A DNA stretch of 64,000 nucleotides from Clostridia bacterium. GTDB taxonomy: Bacteria; Bacillota; Clostridia; Lachnospirales; Anaerotignaceae. The translations under genes were made by a program, and so were the position numbers. The number at the start of each line of letters is the position of its first letter. The stretch's first letter is position 1. Of this stretch, positions 1 through 7,427 are shown piece by piece. The notes below the pieces were generated by a model. It made no database searches and was not told the DNA's origin. It saw only the letters and a list, made by a program, of their open reading frames with translations. The DNA is taken from NCBI GenBank assembly GCA_009929735.1, contig RZZU01000010.1:1-64000 (forward strand). Reading direction: 5' to 3'.

Positions 1-1
1 A

Positions 2-118
2 GAAGGTCTTATTTTTGGGACAGGGGCAAAAATGTTTATTTTAGCAGGCCCTGTGATTGTATACGGAACTTTGACATCTATGATTGTGGGCTTGATATAT
101 TATTTTGTGGGTAGGTGA
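2..118 (+). CDS. spoVAC: Stage V sporulation protein AC, C-terminal end (partial)
   Basis: Only the last 38 codons lie in the window; the gene begins upstream of base 1. The visible peptide carries the motif GTGAKMFILAGPVIVYG followed by a hydrophobic tail, which matches the end of SpoVAC. SpoVAC is an inner spore membrane protein of the SpoVA channel that moves Ca-dipicolinate into the forespore and out at germination. The stop codon is 6 bases before the spoVAD start, so the genes are translationally close. The identity also rests on the following spoVAD and spoVAE genes in the standard order. In the family the operon is transcribed by sigma G; its promoter is outside the window. Confidence 0.85.
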   Translation, partial: EGLIFGTGAKMFILAGPVIVYGTLTSMIVGLIYYFVGR

Positions 119-124
119 TGAGTG

Positions 125-1156
125 ATGAGCGTAAAAAAAATTGGGAAGCAAACGGTACGGTTGAGTGAGGCTGTTCGTATCATATCGGTGGCATCCACGG
201 TTAGCAAAAAAGAGGGCGAAGGACCTTTGGGAAAATATTTTGATAAAATTATTGAGGATTCTACATTTGGGGAGAAAAGCTGGGAATTGGCAGAAAGCCG
301 ATTTATTCAAGAAAACATGCAGCTAGCGGTGAAAAAATCCGGCTTAAAGATGAAGGACATGGATTACCTCCTTTGTGGGGATCTGTTGAATCAATGCACT
401 GCATCAACCTTTGGCATAATGGATTTCCAAATTCCTTTTTTTGGGTTATTCGGTGCCTGTTCAACGATGGGTGAATCGATGAGCCTAGGAGCTATGCTGA
501 TTGACGGCGGATTTGCCAAGTACACATTAGTGGGGGCATCCAGCCATTTTTGCGGAGCAGAAAAGCAGTTTCGCGCGCCGTTGTCCTTGGGTAATCAAAG
601 ACCGCCTACCTCCTCATGGACGGTAACGGGGGATGGAGCTGCTGTTTTAGGGAAAAAAGGTGACTTCCCCTGCATTACAGAGATCACAACAGGGAAAATT
701 ATGGATATGGGGGTTACAGATGCGAATAATATGGGGGCTGCAATGGCACCTGCGGCAGTGGATGTTTTAATCAACCATTTCCAGGATACAGGAAGAACTC
801 CGCAGGATTATGATGTCATTGCTACAGGAGATTTAGGCGAGATTGGGCGCAGACTGGTGGTTGAATTGATGAAAAAAGAAGGATATTCCATGGATGGACG
901 GTATACCGACTGTGGGATTGAAATTTTTGATAAAAACACACAGGATACCCATAGCGGCGGTAGTGGTTGTGCTTGTTCAGCGGTTACGTTTTGTGGACAC
1001 TTTTATCCAAAGCTGATGTCAGGAGAAATCAGCAAAATGCTTTTTATTCCCACTGGAGCGTTACTTAGTACAACCTCCTCTCAACAGGGACAAAATATTC
1101 CCGGTATCGCCCATGGTGTAGTAATTGTGGGTCGTGGCGGAAAGGAGGGTAAGTAA
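125..1156 (+). CDS. spoVAD: Stage V sporulation protein AD
   Basis: A 343-residue protein with the thiolase-like (beta-ketoacyl-synthase III) fold of SpoVAD. Recognisable stretches are LLCGDLLNQ near residue 87, FGACSTMGES near 110 and the TGDGAAVL stretch near 170. SpoVAD binds dipicolinic acid on the outer face of the inner forespore membrane and is needed for DPA loading. Length equals the usual ~335-345 residues. ATG at 125 is chosen because AGGTGA at 113-118 sits about 6 bases upstream; GTG at 122 is also possible. The stop overlaps the spoVAE ATG by one base, so the two genes are translationally coupled. Confidence 0.93.
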   Translation: MSVKKIGKQTVRLSEAVRIISVASTVSKKEGEGPLGKYFDKIIEDSTFGEKSWELAESRFIQENMQLAVKKSGLKMKDMDYLLCGDLLNQCTASTFGIMDFQIPFFGLFGACSTMGESMSLGAMLIDGGFAKYTLVGASSHFCGAEKQFRAPLSLGNQRPPTSSWTVTGDGAAVLGKKGDFPCITEITTGKIMDMGVTDANNMGAAMAPAAVDVLINHFQDTGRTPQDYDVIATGDLGEIGRRLVVELMKKEGYSMDGRYTDCGIEIFDKNTQDTHSGGSGCACSAVTFCGHFYPKLMSGEISKMLFIPTGALLSTTSSQQGQNIPGIAHGVVIVGRGGKEGK

Positions 1157-1512
1157 TGGTGTCCTTTATAAAAGCCTTTATCGTGGGTGGTTTTATTTGC
1201 TTGATCGGGCAGATTTTAATTGATAAAACAAAGCTGACTTCAGGGAGAATTTTGGTTTTATATGTTTGCGTAGGCTGTATTTTAGGCGGTATTGGTTTAT
1301 ATCAGCCGTTGGAAGAATTTGCAGGAGCCGGTGCAACAATTCCCTTATCGGGCTTTGGGTTCCGATTGGCAGAGGGGGTTATGAAGGAAGTTGATTCTTC
1401 GGGAATTTTAGGGATATTCACGGGAGGATTAAAAGCCGGAGCCGGAGGTATAACAGCGGCGGTGGTATTTGCATTTCTTGTTGCGCTCTTGGCCAAACCA
1501 AAAGAAAAATAA
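1156..1512 (+). CDS. spoVAE: Stage V sporulation protein AE
   Basis: A 118-residue integral membrane protein with about three to four hydrophobic segments (residues ~4-22, ~30-50, ~60-75 and ~85-112) and the family motif ATIPLSGFG near residue 60. It is the membrane partner of SpoVAC in the Ca-DPA channel. The start overlaps the stop of spoVAD (TAATG), and a strong hairpin follows the gene, so it ends the operon. Clostridial spoVA operons commonly stop at C-D-E, as here, without the A, B and F genes found in Bacillus. Confidence 0.9.
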   Translation: MVSFIKAFIVGGFICLIGQILIDKTKLTSGRILVLYVCVGCILGGIGLYQPLEEFAGAGATIPLSGFGFRLAEGVMKEVDSSGILGIFTGGLKAGAGGITAAVVFAFLVALLAKPKEK

Positions 1513-1524
1513 ATTTTTCATTTT

Positions 1525-1563
1525 GCAAAGTTTTATCTAGAGATAGGACTTTGCTTTTTTTCT
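1525..1563 (+). terminator. Rho-independent terminator of the spoVA operon
   Basis: GCAAAGT at 1525 pairs with ACTTTGC at 1548-1554, and TATC pairs with GATA around the loop TAGA. The stem is followed by seven to eight T residues. It lies 13 bases after the spoVAE stop. Confidence 0.85.
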
Positions 1564-1720
1564 CAAATTCGAATGTGCTGCAAACTGTTGGCTAAAATTG
1601 ATGTTCGTTTGTATTATTACGCAAGAACTTAACAAAAGTATATTTTTCCAAAGTCAAAATTGAAGCCACTTTCTTCTTAATATAAGAAGGCTAGCTTAAG
1701 CCTGTAAAAAACGATTTTGC

Positions 1721-1749
1721 TTGAATTTTGTCAGAAAAAATGATAAAAT
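1721..1749 (+). promoter_or_regulatory. Sigma-A-type promoter of yebC
   Basis: TTGAAT at 1721-1726 and TAAAAT at 1744-1749 are separated by 17 bases. The -10 ends 33 bases before the yebC start codon. Confidence 0.6.
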
Positions 1750-1782
1750 ATTATGATGAAATTTGAAATAGGAGGGTTCCTA

Positions 1783-2511
1783 ATGTCAGGACATTCGAAG
1801 TTTGCGAATATCAAACACAAAAAAGAAAGAAACGACTCAGCAAAAGGAAAAGTTTTCACTATGTTAGGCAGAGAAATTCAGGTGGCGGTAAAGGCAGCTG
1901 GACCCGACCCGGCAAGCAACGGGAAACTGCGAGATATAGTTGCCAAGTGCAAAGCAAATAATATGCCTAATGATACAATTGACAGAAGCATAAAAAAAGC
2001 GGCTGGAAATGATGAAGGCGTTGAGTATGAAGTAATCAGATATGAAGGCTACGGCCCTGCCGGCGTTGCAGTCATTGTTGAAACGCTTACCGATAACAGA
2101 AATCGTGCAGCGGCAAATGTTAGAAACGCTTTTACAAAAGGCGGCGGGAATATGGGTACATCAGGCTGTGTTTCCTTTATGTTTGACGAAAAAGGTCTAA
2201 TCGTTATTGACAAAGAAGAAGTTGAGATGGACGAAGAAGAATTGATGATGGTTGCTTTGGATGCAGGCGCAGAGGATTTTGCCGCAGAAGAAGACAGCTT
2301 TGAAATTATTACATCTCCAGATGATTTTTCAGCGGTGAGAGAAGCATCGGAGGCAGCAGGCATCCCTATGGTATCTGCGGAGGTTACAATGATTCCTCAA
2401 ACATATACAGAATTAACTTCAGACGAAGACAGAAAAAAAATGAATAAGCTTTTAGATTTGTTGGATGAAGATGATGACGTGCAAAACACTTTTCATAACT
2501 GGGATGAATAA
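1783..2511 (+). CDS. yebC: YebC/PmpR family DNA-binding protein (possible translation-rescue factor)
   Basis: A 242-residue protein starting [14 protein letters not shown], the near-invariant family N-terminus. The conserved [13 protein letters not shown] block follows near residue 105. YebC proteins were long annotated as transcriptional regulators; more recent work on family members implicates some of them in relieving ribosome stalling at proline stretches, so the exact role here is open. ATG at 1783 is preferred over 1753 because GGAGGG at 1771-1776 lies 6 bases upstream and the family begins MSGHSK. It is monocistronic, with its own promoter and terminator. Confidence 0.93.
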   Translation: MSGHSKFANIKHKKERNDSAKGKVFTMLGREIQVAVKAAGPDPASNGKLRDIVAKCKANNMPNDTIDRSIKKAAGNDEGVEYEVIRYEGYGPAGVAVIVETLTDNRNRAAANVRNAFTKGGGNMGTSGCVSFMFDEKGLIVIDKEEVEMDEEELMMVALDAGAEDFAAEEDSFEIITSPDDFSAVREASEAAGIPMVSAEVTMIPQTYTELTSDEDRKKMNKLLDLLDEDDDVQNTFHNWDE

Positions 2512-2522
2512 TTAACAAAATT

Positions 2523-2565
2523 GCCGTAGACTTTGGAATGACAGGGTTTACGGCTTTATTTTTTC
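2523..2565 (+). terminator. Rho-independent terminator of yebC
   Basis: GCCGTA at 2523-2528 pairs with TACGGC at 2549-2554, followed by a T-rich run. The same bases form the end of the antisense integrase remnant reading frame. Confidence 0.75.
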
Positions 2566-2751
2566 ACCATGTGTACTAAAAACATACAATTTTGTTAAAG
2601 CATTTTGTATTTCGCATACAGTAGTTTGATTATTACGATATAAATGACTAGAAACTACTAATGTGGTTTTTATGTTTTCGTGTCCCAGTTTATCCGCTAA
2701 TACAAGAGGCTGAACTCCCATTTCAATTAACAATGATGAATAAATACTTAT
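2548..2751 (-). pseudogene. Tyrosine recombinase (phage integrase) C-terminal remnant
   Basis: About 60 codons on the minus strand read LLIEMGVQPLVLADKLGHENI and then TTL-SHLY, the C-terminal signature of Tn916/phage-type tyrosine integrases, in which LGH precedes the helix carrying the active-site tyrosine. The expected SHLYPNKQ appears as SHLYRNNQ. Upstream, where the catalytic HDLRHSH box should be, only a frame-broken YSSLLIE piece remains. The remnant ends in the yebC terminator. It is a dead fragment of an integrated element that once lay just downstream of yebC. Confidence 0.7.
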
Positions 2752-3201
2752 TTTTGATACTCGATAAATCCAAATAATCTAAGGCTTTAATATTTCATAT
2801 TTATTTTATTCAAATAAAAATTTAAAATATACTTGCCAACTGCGAAGTCCACAACCCTTTTGAAGTGATATACGAGCATATCACAAAGAGGGTGTTTTTA
2901 TGGAGTCGAAAAACTTATTGATGAATATTTATTTGTTTGGTTTAAAAAATCAATCTGAAAGAACAATTAAAACAAAAAAATAAAAGTGTTATATTTTTTT
3001 GTTGGTTGAAAGCAGAATAGCTATAGAAGATATTTAAGCAGTTAAAAAAGCACCTGACAAGGCTTATAAAAGATATAAGCAGGGCGATATGCAAATGTAT
3101 CAAAAGGAATAGGATGCATAAAAAAGCATTGGCTGCCATTCTCAAAACATCATAATCAAGGTGAAGCAAAGGGAAACTCAAAATTAAAGTACAATGAAAA
3201 T
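2752..3201. other. Intergenic stretch, no recognisable gene
   Basis: AT-rich sequence with many stops in all frames. It contains a perfect hairpin with 7-bp arms, GTGATAT at 2865-2871 and ATATCAC at 2878-2884. Two short protein-like runs, near 2901-2980 and 3039-3108, have no family match that I recognise. It is probably debris of the mobile element whose integrase remnant lies alongside. Confidence 0.4.
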
Positions 3202-3238
3202 TTATTTCGTGGCGAAATAAATAAAATTATGGTAAAAT
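3202..3238 (+). promoter_or_regulatory. Inverted repeat and putative promoter upstream of the AgrA-type regulator
   Basis: TTATTTCG at 3202-3209 and CGAAATAA at 3213-3220 form a perfect 8-bp inverted repeat around TGG. A TAAAAT -10-like box follows at 3233-3238. No good -35 is visible, as expected for an activator-dependent promoter. An operator role is inferred only from its position 67 bases upstream of the regulator gene. Confidence 0.35.
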
Positions 3239-3287
3239 ATTAGAATAAATCAGTATCATTTTAGATATTTTAGGTGGGATAAGCTAA

Positions 3288-4001
3288 ATGTTTAAGGTTG
3301 CAATTTGTGATGATAACAAAACAATATGTATTGAAATCGGAAGGGAAATAGAAGAATTTTTTTCGACTGAAAATGTAAATTATGAAATAGATGTATTTTT
3401 TACGGGAGAAGAGCTGATAACGAACTTGAAAGAGCGGGAAAAATATGATTTGATTTTTCTGGATATTGAGTTGGATATGATAAATGGCATTATGGTTGGT
3501 CAGTTTATCAGAGAAGAACTCTTAGATGATAATACGCAAATTGCGTTTATTTCCGCTAAAACATCATATGCCTTGGAACTTTTTCAAATCAGACCCATTC
3601 ACTTTTTGGTAAAGCCTATTGCCAAATCCCAAATTTTTAACGTATTGGCAAAAACACTGGAGTTACAGGGTAGACAGACAAAATTTTTATGTTACAAAAG
3701 CCAAAGAACGGAAAAAAAAATTCCATATAAAGATATTTTGTACTTTAGCAGTGAAGGAAAAAAAATTTTACTTCATATGAGAGAAGGGGAAGATAACTTT
3801 TATGGAAAACTGTGTGATTTAACGATCCCTTCTGCGGATTTTATTTGCATACACAAATCTTTTATTATAAATAGAAATTATGTGGTGCAATTTAAATTTG
3901 ACAGAGTATTATTGAGCAATGCAGAAGAATTGCCAATTAGCCGTGTGTATCGTAAAAACGTAAGAAAACAATTGAGTTTGTGGCAAAGAGAGGAATTGTA
4001 A
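3288..4001 (+). CDS. LytTR-family response regulator (AgrA-like)
   Basis: A 237-residue protein with an N-terminal receiver domain (residues 1-125): acidic pocket CDDN at 7-10, phospho-acceptor Asp59 in IFLDIE, and the conserved Lys in FLVKPI near 110. A LytTR DNA-binding domain follows (about 135-235), with IHKSFIINRNYV and the closing LPISRVYRKNVR. It should bind promoters of a peptide-controlled regulon once phosphorylated by the adjacent kinase. The kinase gene follows after 3 bases. The SD-like AGGTGGG at 3271 lies about 10 bases upstream of ATG. Downstream agrD and agrB are broken, so its own peptide signal is probably lost. Confidence 0.85.
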   Translation: MFKVAICDDNKTICIEIGREIEEFFSTENVNYEIDVFFTGEELITNLKEREKYDLIFLDIELDMINGIMVGQFIREELLDDNTQIAFISAKTSYALELFQIRPIHFLVKPIAKSQIFNVLAKTLELQGRQTKFLCYKSQRTEKKIPYKDILYFSSEGKKILLHMREGEDNFYGKLCDLTIPSADFICIHKSFIINRNYVVQFKFDRVLLSNAEELPISRVYRKNVRKQLSLWQREEL

Positions 4002-4004
4002 AGA

Positions 4005-5276
4005 ATGCTTGTGATGGGCTATAGTGAAGTAATCTATCTGATTTCAAATGTTTTTCGTATATTTTCAATCAATTTATTCCTAATTTTATTTTTTTCAAAG
4101 AAGAACCTAAGATGGCCGAGATGGGCTCAATGGGGTGTATTATGTACATATTTTATTTTTAATAGTGCGGTTTATTTATTCGTACAAAAACCGATGCTGA
4201 CAGTTATTACAAATGCATTTTTGTTTGTGGTATTAACACTGCCCTATAAAAGTTCAATATGCAGAAGGTTATTTTCAACCTGCTCTATTTTCATGATTGG
4301 GATAATATGCGAAGGCATTGTGGCGAGAACAGCCATTTTATTATATGGCCTTTCCCCCAAAATTGAGATTATTACTTATGTTTTAAGCAATTTTTTATTA
4401 TATTTCATTGTTTTAATAATGAAACGGTTTTTCGGAGAGCATGAAGAGATGCTGATTGATCGAATGCATTGGTTGTTTCTTACCATTATACCATGTATAT
4501 CATCAATTGCGGATATCGCACTTATTTTGGGTGGGTATGAGCAGTGGGTGAATGTTATAATTATTTCGAGCCTATTTTTGATTAATATTGTCTTTTTCTA
4601 CTTATATGCTCAAGTAGTGGACAAATACGAGTTTGAAATTCAGAATCAGTCTTTAGCCCAACAGAATAAGGCCTATCATCAACAGTTGCTTGTAATACGT
4701 ACTGCAGAAGATAATATTAAACGATTGCAGCATGATTATAAAAATCACTTAATTGCTTTAAAGGAAATGACAGGGAATTGTAAAACCGAAAAATTCAAGG
4801 AGTATGTACGAGTTTTTGAAGAAAAACTGTCACTTAATACAGAATTTGTAATGACTGGAAATGAAACCGTGGACGGTTTAATTAATTATAAGCTGCAGCT
4901 TATGTACGATTTGGGGGTTAAGGTTGATTTAGACATTAGCATTCCTGACGACATCAAGATACATGATTTTGATGCTGTTGTTATTTTAGGCAACTTGCTT
5001 GATAATGCAATAAGAGCATTACAAGAGCAGGAAAATGGTGTTTTTCTGATGAATTTTTTGTATAACAGAGGAGCGGTTTTTTTGCAAACACGCAATACAT
5101 ATATTGGTGAAATAAAAATGAAAGGAAATACCTTTTGTAGCACCAAAAAAGTATTTGATGAACCACATGGCATCGGTTTAAATAATGTGAAACGGATTGT
5201 TAAAAAGTACAATGGGGAGTTGTCAATTAGCACAGAAGAAAATTATTTTGATGTCGAAATTGTAATGTATATATGA
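4005..5276 (+). CDS. GHKL sensor histidine kinase (AgrC-like peptide receptor)
   Basis: A 423-residue protein. The N-terminal ~200 residues are hydrophobic with about six transmembrane segments, as in AgrC peptide receptors. A coiled linker (about 205-240) leads to the phospho-acceptor box LQHDYKNHL with His243, an N-box GNLLDNAI near 329-336 and a G-box HGIGLNNV near 390. This is the AgrC/ComD-type ATPase layout. It lies 3 bases after the response regulator, so they form one operon, ended by the terminator near 5450. The reading frame is full length and shows no damage, in contrast to the neighbouring signal genes. Confidence 0.83.
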   Translation: MLVMGYSEVIYLISNVFRIFSINLFLILFFSKKNLRWPRWAQWGVLCTYFIFNSAVYLFVQKPMLTVITNAFLFVVLTLPYKSSICRRLFSTCSIFMIGIICEGIVARTAILLYGLSPKIEIITYVLSNFLLYFIVLIMKRFFGEHEEMLIDRMHWLFLTIIPCISSIADIALILGGYEQWVNVIIISSLFLINIVFFYLYAQVVDKYEFEIQNQSLAQQNKAYHQQLLVIRTAEDNIKRLQHDYKNHLIALKEMTGNCKTEKFKEYVRVFEEKLSLNTEFVMTGNETVDGLINYKLQLMYDLGVKVDLDISIPDDIKIHDFDAVVILGNLLDNAIRALQEQENGVFLMNFLYNRGAVFLQTRNTYIGEIKMKGNTFCSTKKVFDEPHGIGLNNVKRIVKKYNGELSISTEENYFDVEIVMYI

Positions 5277-5432
5277 TTTTTTAAAAAAAACACCTTTGGA
5301 ACTGAACAGAACCAGTTTATACAGACAACACAAAAAAGAGTGCTATGGCAGAGAAAGTAATCAATTTTAAGTTACATACTGACATGGTTTTTCAAGACTT
5401 TTTTATGTTTCTATAACCTCTTGACATAGCAA

Positions 5433-5476
5433 AACATCCTCCTAGGGTTTTAGTCTACATAGGAGGATGTTTTTTT
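5433..5476 (+). terminator. Strong Rho-independent terminator after the kinase gene
   Basis: AACATCCTCCTA at 5433-5444 pairs perfectly with TAGGAGGATGTT at 5460-5471, followed by a T run. It separates the regulator/kinase pair from the agrD and agrB remnants. Confidence 0.85.
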
Positions 5477-5648
5477 CACTGTACTTTTTTTGGTCCTGTT
5501 CAAACAGAAGATGTGCTTTTTTTGTTGTCAATTTTGGAAGAAATGTTGCTAATCTTGGCATTTCTATTTTTTTCTATTAAAAAGTGATATGATCTCTCAG
5601 TATCGTTTTACCGTTCAATATTCTAAATAAGAAATGGGGTAATTATTT

Positions 5649-5804
5649 ATGAAAAAAAGAATTGGAAAATGGAAATTAGAAATATAGAAAGTGATTGGTT
5701 CTTTGGCAATGGTAATTACTACGATATCAGTTAATTCGACTTGTATGTTTGAATAATACCAGCCTAAACTGCCTCAGGGCAGTGAAAAATTGAGAAGAGG
5801 CTAA
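5649..5804 (+). pseudogene. agrD: Cyclic lactone autoinducer peptide precursor (AgrD), inactivated by two stops
   Basis: Starting at ATG 5649 the frame reads MKKRIGKWKLEI, stop, KVIGSLAMVITTISVNSTCMFE, stop, then YQPKLPQGSEKLRRG and the natural stop. This is the AgrD layout: amphipathic leader, a short hydrophobic part ending SVNSTC with the ring cysteine, and the acidic/charged tail carrying QPKLP that AgrB recognises. TAG at 5685-5687 interrupts the leader and TAA at 5754-5756 falls four codons after the cysteine, where the thiolactone ring should close. One stop is amber and one ochre, so recoding is unlikely. The gene is dead, but recently enough that both halves remain in one frame. Confidence 0.78.
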
Positions 5805-5875
5805 GCATTGCGTTGTTGGGTAGTGCTTGTTCGGAGTGATTACAGTGAGTGAATAACAGCATTTGGGAGCTAGTA

Positions 5876-6147
5876 TGTTTTATTATTTCAGTTGGATTTA
5901 TTTGGAAATTTTCGCCAGTTCCAGATGCGAATAAACCATTAATGTTTAACGAACAAGTAAGCTACCAAAAAAAGTTCGCAGGATATTGCTTCTCCTTACA
6001 GGAATTGCAGGGCTATCCTATATCATAGATGGACAGATGGTAACGACTATTATAGAGGTGTCCGTATGTTTTTTATCTCTTATTTTGGTTAAGGGATTAT
6101 ATAAGAATAAGAAGTATATGGAAAAATATGAAATGGAGTTGCTATAA
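5876..6147 (+). pseudogene. agrB: AgrB-type peptide-processing protease, truncated and frameshifted
   Basis: One frame reads IISVGFIWKFSPVPDANKP then LMFNEQVSYQKK, which resembles the late AgrB segment containing the P-x-x-x-N-K-P turn. A frameshift near 5975 moves into a second frame, RRILLLLTGIAGLSYI then a hydrophobic run, ending KNKKYMEKYEMELL and a stop at 6147. Together they make the C-terminal half of AgrB, the membrane endopeptidase that cleaves and cyclises AgrD. The N-terminal half with the catalytic His and Cys is not found upstream, so the gene lost its 5' part as well as its frame. Confidence 0.7.
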
Positions 6148-6343
6148 AAGGTACGCTTGCACGACAACGGGATACTTTGGATGGCATTCCAGATTGATAG
6201 AGCTTACGTTTCAAAGTTCATGCAAACTTAAAAAATTAACTTAAAAAATGGATTGTTATTTATGGACAAGGCCATTTTTTTAAGTGCACCCCTAAAGTTA
6301 GACAGCGTGGAAAACTGTCTAGCTTTAGGGGTGTTTTTATGTC

Positions 6344-6978
6344 TTGAATTTACAATGTAAGTGCAAAGTAAAAACGACTCAGCGTTTAAAATCCAATATC
6401 ATAATGTTTGAAATGACAACTATGAAGGGGTTTAAACAATGAGCCATTACCAACATCTTAGCATGAATGAACATGAAAGATACTTGTTCTTTATACGGAG
6501 AAGAAAAGATTGCACCCAATATTGAAAACAATTGGCCGATCTGCTTCAACACTATCTCTGGAATTCAAACGAAACAAAGGGCAAGCAAGTCTATTCAGCT
6601 ATTGAAACCCAGAGAAAATATCAGAAACGTGGTCAAAGATGTAGGCACACAGGGCTAATGGATAATCCCGTATGAAAGACATCGTGGTGCGTTTGTTTCT
6701 AGAGCATCAAGGATCACCGGAGAAAATTACAAACGTCTTTTTTTATGAAATGAGTGCTTTCAGATGGAAATTGGGGTGTTATTAGAAACCTGAACCAGAA
6801 CGCCCGAAAGAAGCGACAGTCGGCAAATCATTGGACATTGGGTAACGGATGGTGTATTCCTTCAAAATAATATTTCAGACTTTGTTGAAAAATTAAATCG
6901 CAGACCTCGCAAATGCTTGGATTAGAAAAAAACCTGTGAAGTCTTTTTTAATCAATCATTGCACTTGACTAATTAAGG
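6344..6978 (+). mobile_element. Degenerate IS30-family element nested in the IS3-type copy
   Basis: The ends share AAGTGCAA in inverted orientation (left at about 6359-6366; right, as its complement, at about 6960-6967). The outer bases are TTGAATTTACAATG on the left and the complement of CTAATTAAGG on the right. TC at 6342-6343 and TC at 6979-6980 flank it, consistent with a 2-bp target duplication, which is typical of IS30. At about 635 bp it is far shorter than a full IS30-type element (about 1.0-1.2 kb), so it has an internal deletion. Confidence 0.5.
6439..6976 (+). pseudogene. IS30-family transposase, frameshifted and internally deleted
   Basis: ATG 6439 opens with MSHYQHLSMNE, the IS30 N-terminus. 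Further pieces in shifting frames are GRSASTLSLEFKRNKGQ (HTH domain), VYSAIETQRKYQKRGQRC, LMDNPV and, after a gap, LNRRPRKCLD and CEVFFNQSLHLTN, the C-terminal end. Most of the DDE catalytic core between about 6740 and 6880 is missing. It cannot encode an active transposase. Confidence 0.65.
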
Positions 6979-7100
6979 TCATGAGGGCAACGATTTAGCA
7001 GAGAGTTCAAACAGTTTGTCATTGAATACATGAGAAAAAAATTTGAGATATGTCTAAACAGTAAGAAAATATGGATTATCCGGAAACGAATGAGTAAGAC

Positions 7101-7306
7101 AATTGTACCGTTTCATCACATTTATTCTTCTAACTTAAAATTAAGTATACACCATTCAGTATTCTTGCACTTATTTAGAAAAACTCCAAATAAGGATTAA
7201 CTTTGAAAATCCGATGGTTTGCAAACCAGTGTAATACGAAAACCCATTATGAGGGCAACAAGTCAGCCTGGCTACTTGTAACCAATCCAAATGCAGGTTT
7301 TATTTA
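7101..7306. other. Non-coding debris upstream of the ATP synthase operon
   Basis: No gene is visible. An imperfect hairpin occurs around 7259-7280 (ACAAGT and ACTTGT arms with an inner AGC/GCT), without a T run. The stretch is likely tail sequence of the IS3-type copy. Confidence 0.35.
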
Positions 7307-7355
7307 ATTATGTAATCTCAACATAAGATTTAGATATTATTATGTAATCTTAACA
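7307..7355 (+). promoter_or_regulatory. Direct repeats upstream of the atp operon
   Basis: ATTATGTAATCTCAACA at 7307-7323 recurs as ATTATGTAATCTTAACA at 7339-7355, 16 of 17 bases identical and offset by 32 bases (about three helical turns). A partial third copy, GTTATGTAAAA, begins at 7371. They lie 73-121 bases before atpB, where a promoter and regulator site would be expected. No factor can be named. Confidence 0.4.
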
Positions 7356-7427
7356 CTAAATTTATGCAAAGTTATGTAAAAATGGAAAAATGTAAATATG
7401 AAATTTTAATGCAAGGAGGTGAAATGA

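Larger units (their letters stand above)
6285..7100 (+). mobile_element. Degenerate IS3-family (IS150-like) element, copy 1, split by an IS30 remnant
   Basis: The left part (6285-6343) has the terminal TGCACCCCTAAAG, a 19-bp-arm hairpin (6287-6333) and the ATG of orfA at 6339. After the IS30 remnant, 6981 onward resumes orfA-like sequence (GQRFSREFKQFVIEY in one frame, then the LNSKKIW region). The same hairpin-plus-orfA order, uninterrupted, occurs at 24487. No complete orfB is present and the right end cannot be placed. Non-functional. Confidence 0.6.

Noticed and set aside
2942..3181. 79-codon minus-strand frame before the AgrA-type gene
   Set aside because: It is an AT-rich frame dominated by Phe, Leu and Ile, without an SD; a chance frame in low-GC DNA.
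5649..5804. AgrD stops as recoded sense codons (for example pyrrolysine at TAG)
   Set aside because: The second stop is TAA, which is not used for known recoding, and agrB next to it is also broken. Simple decay explains both.
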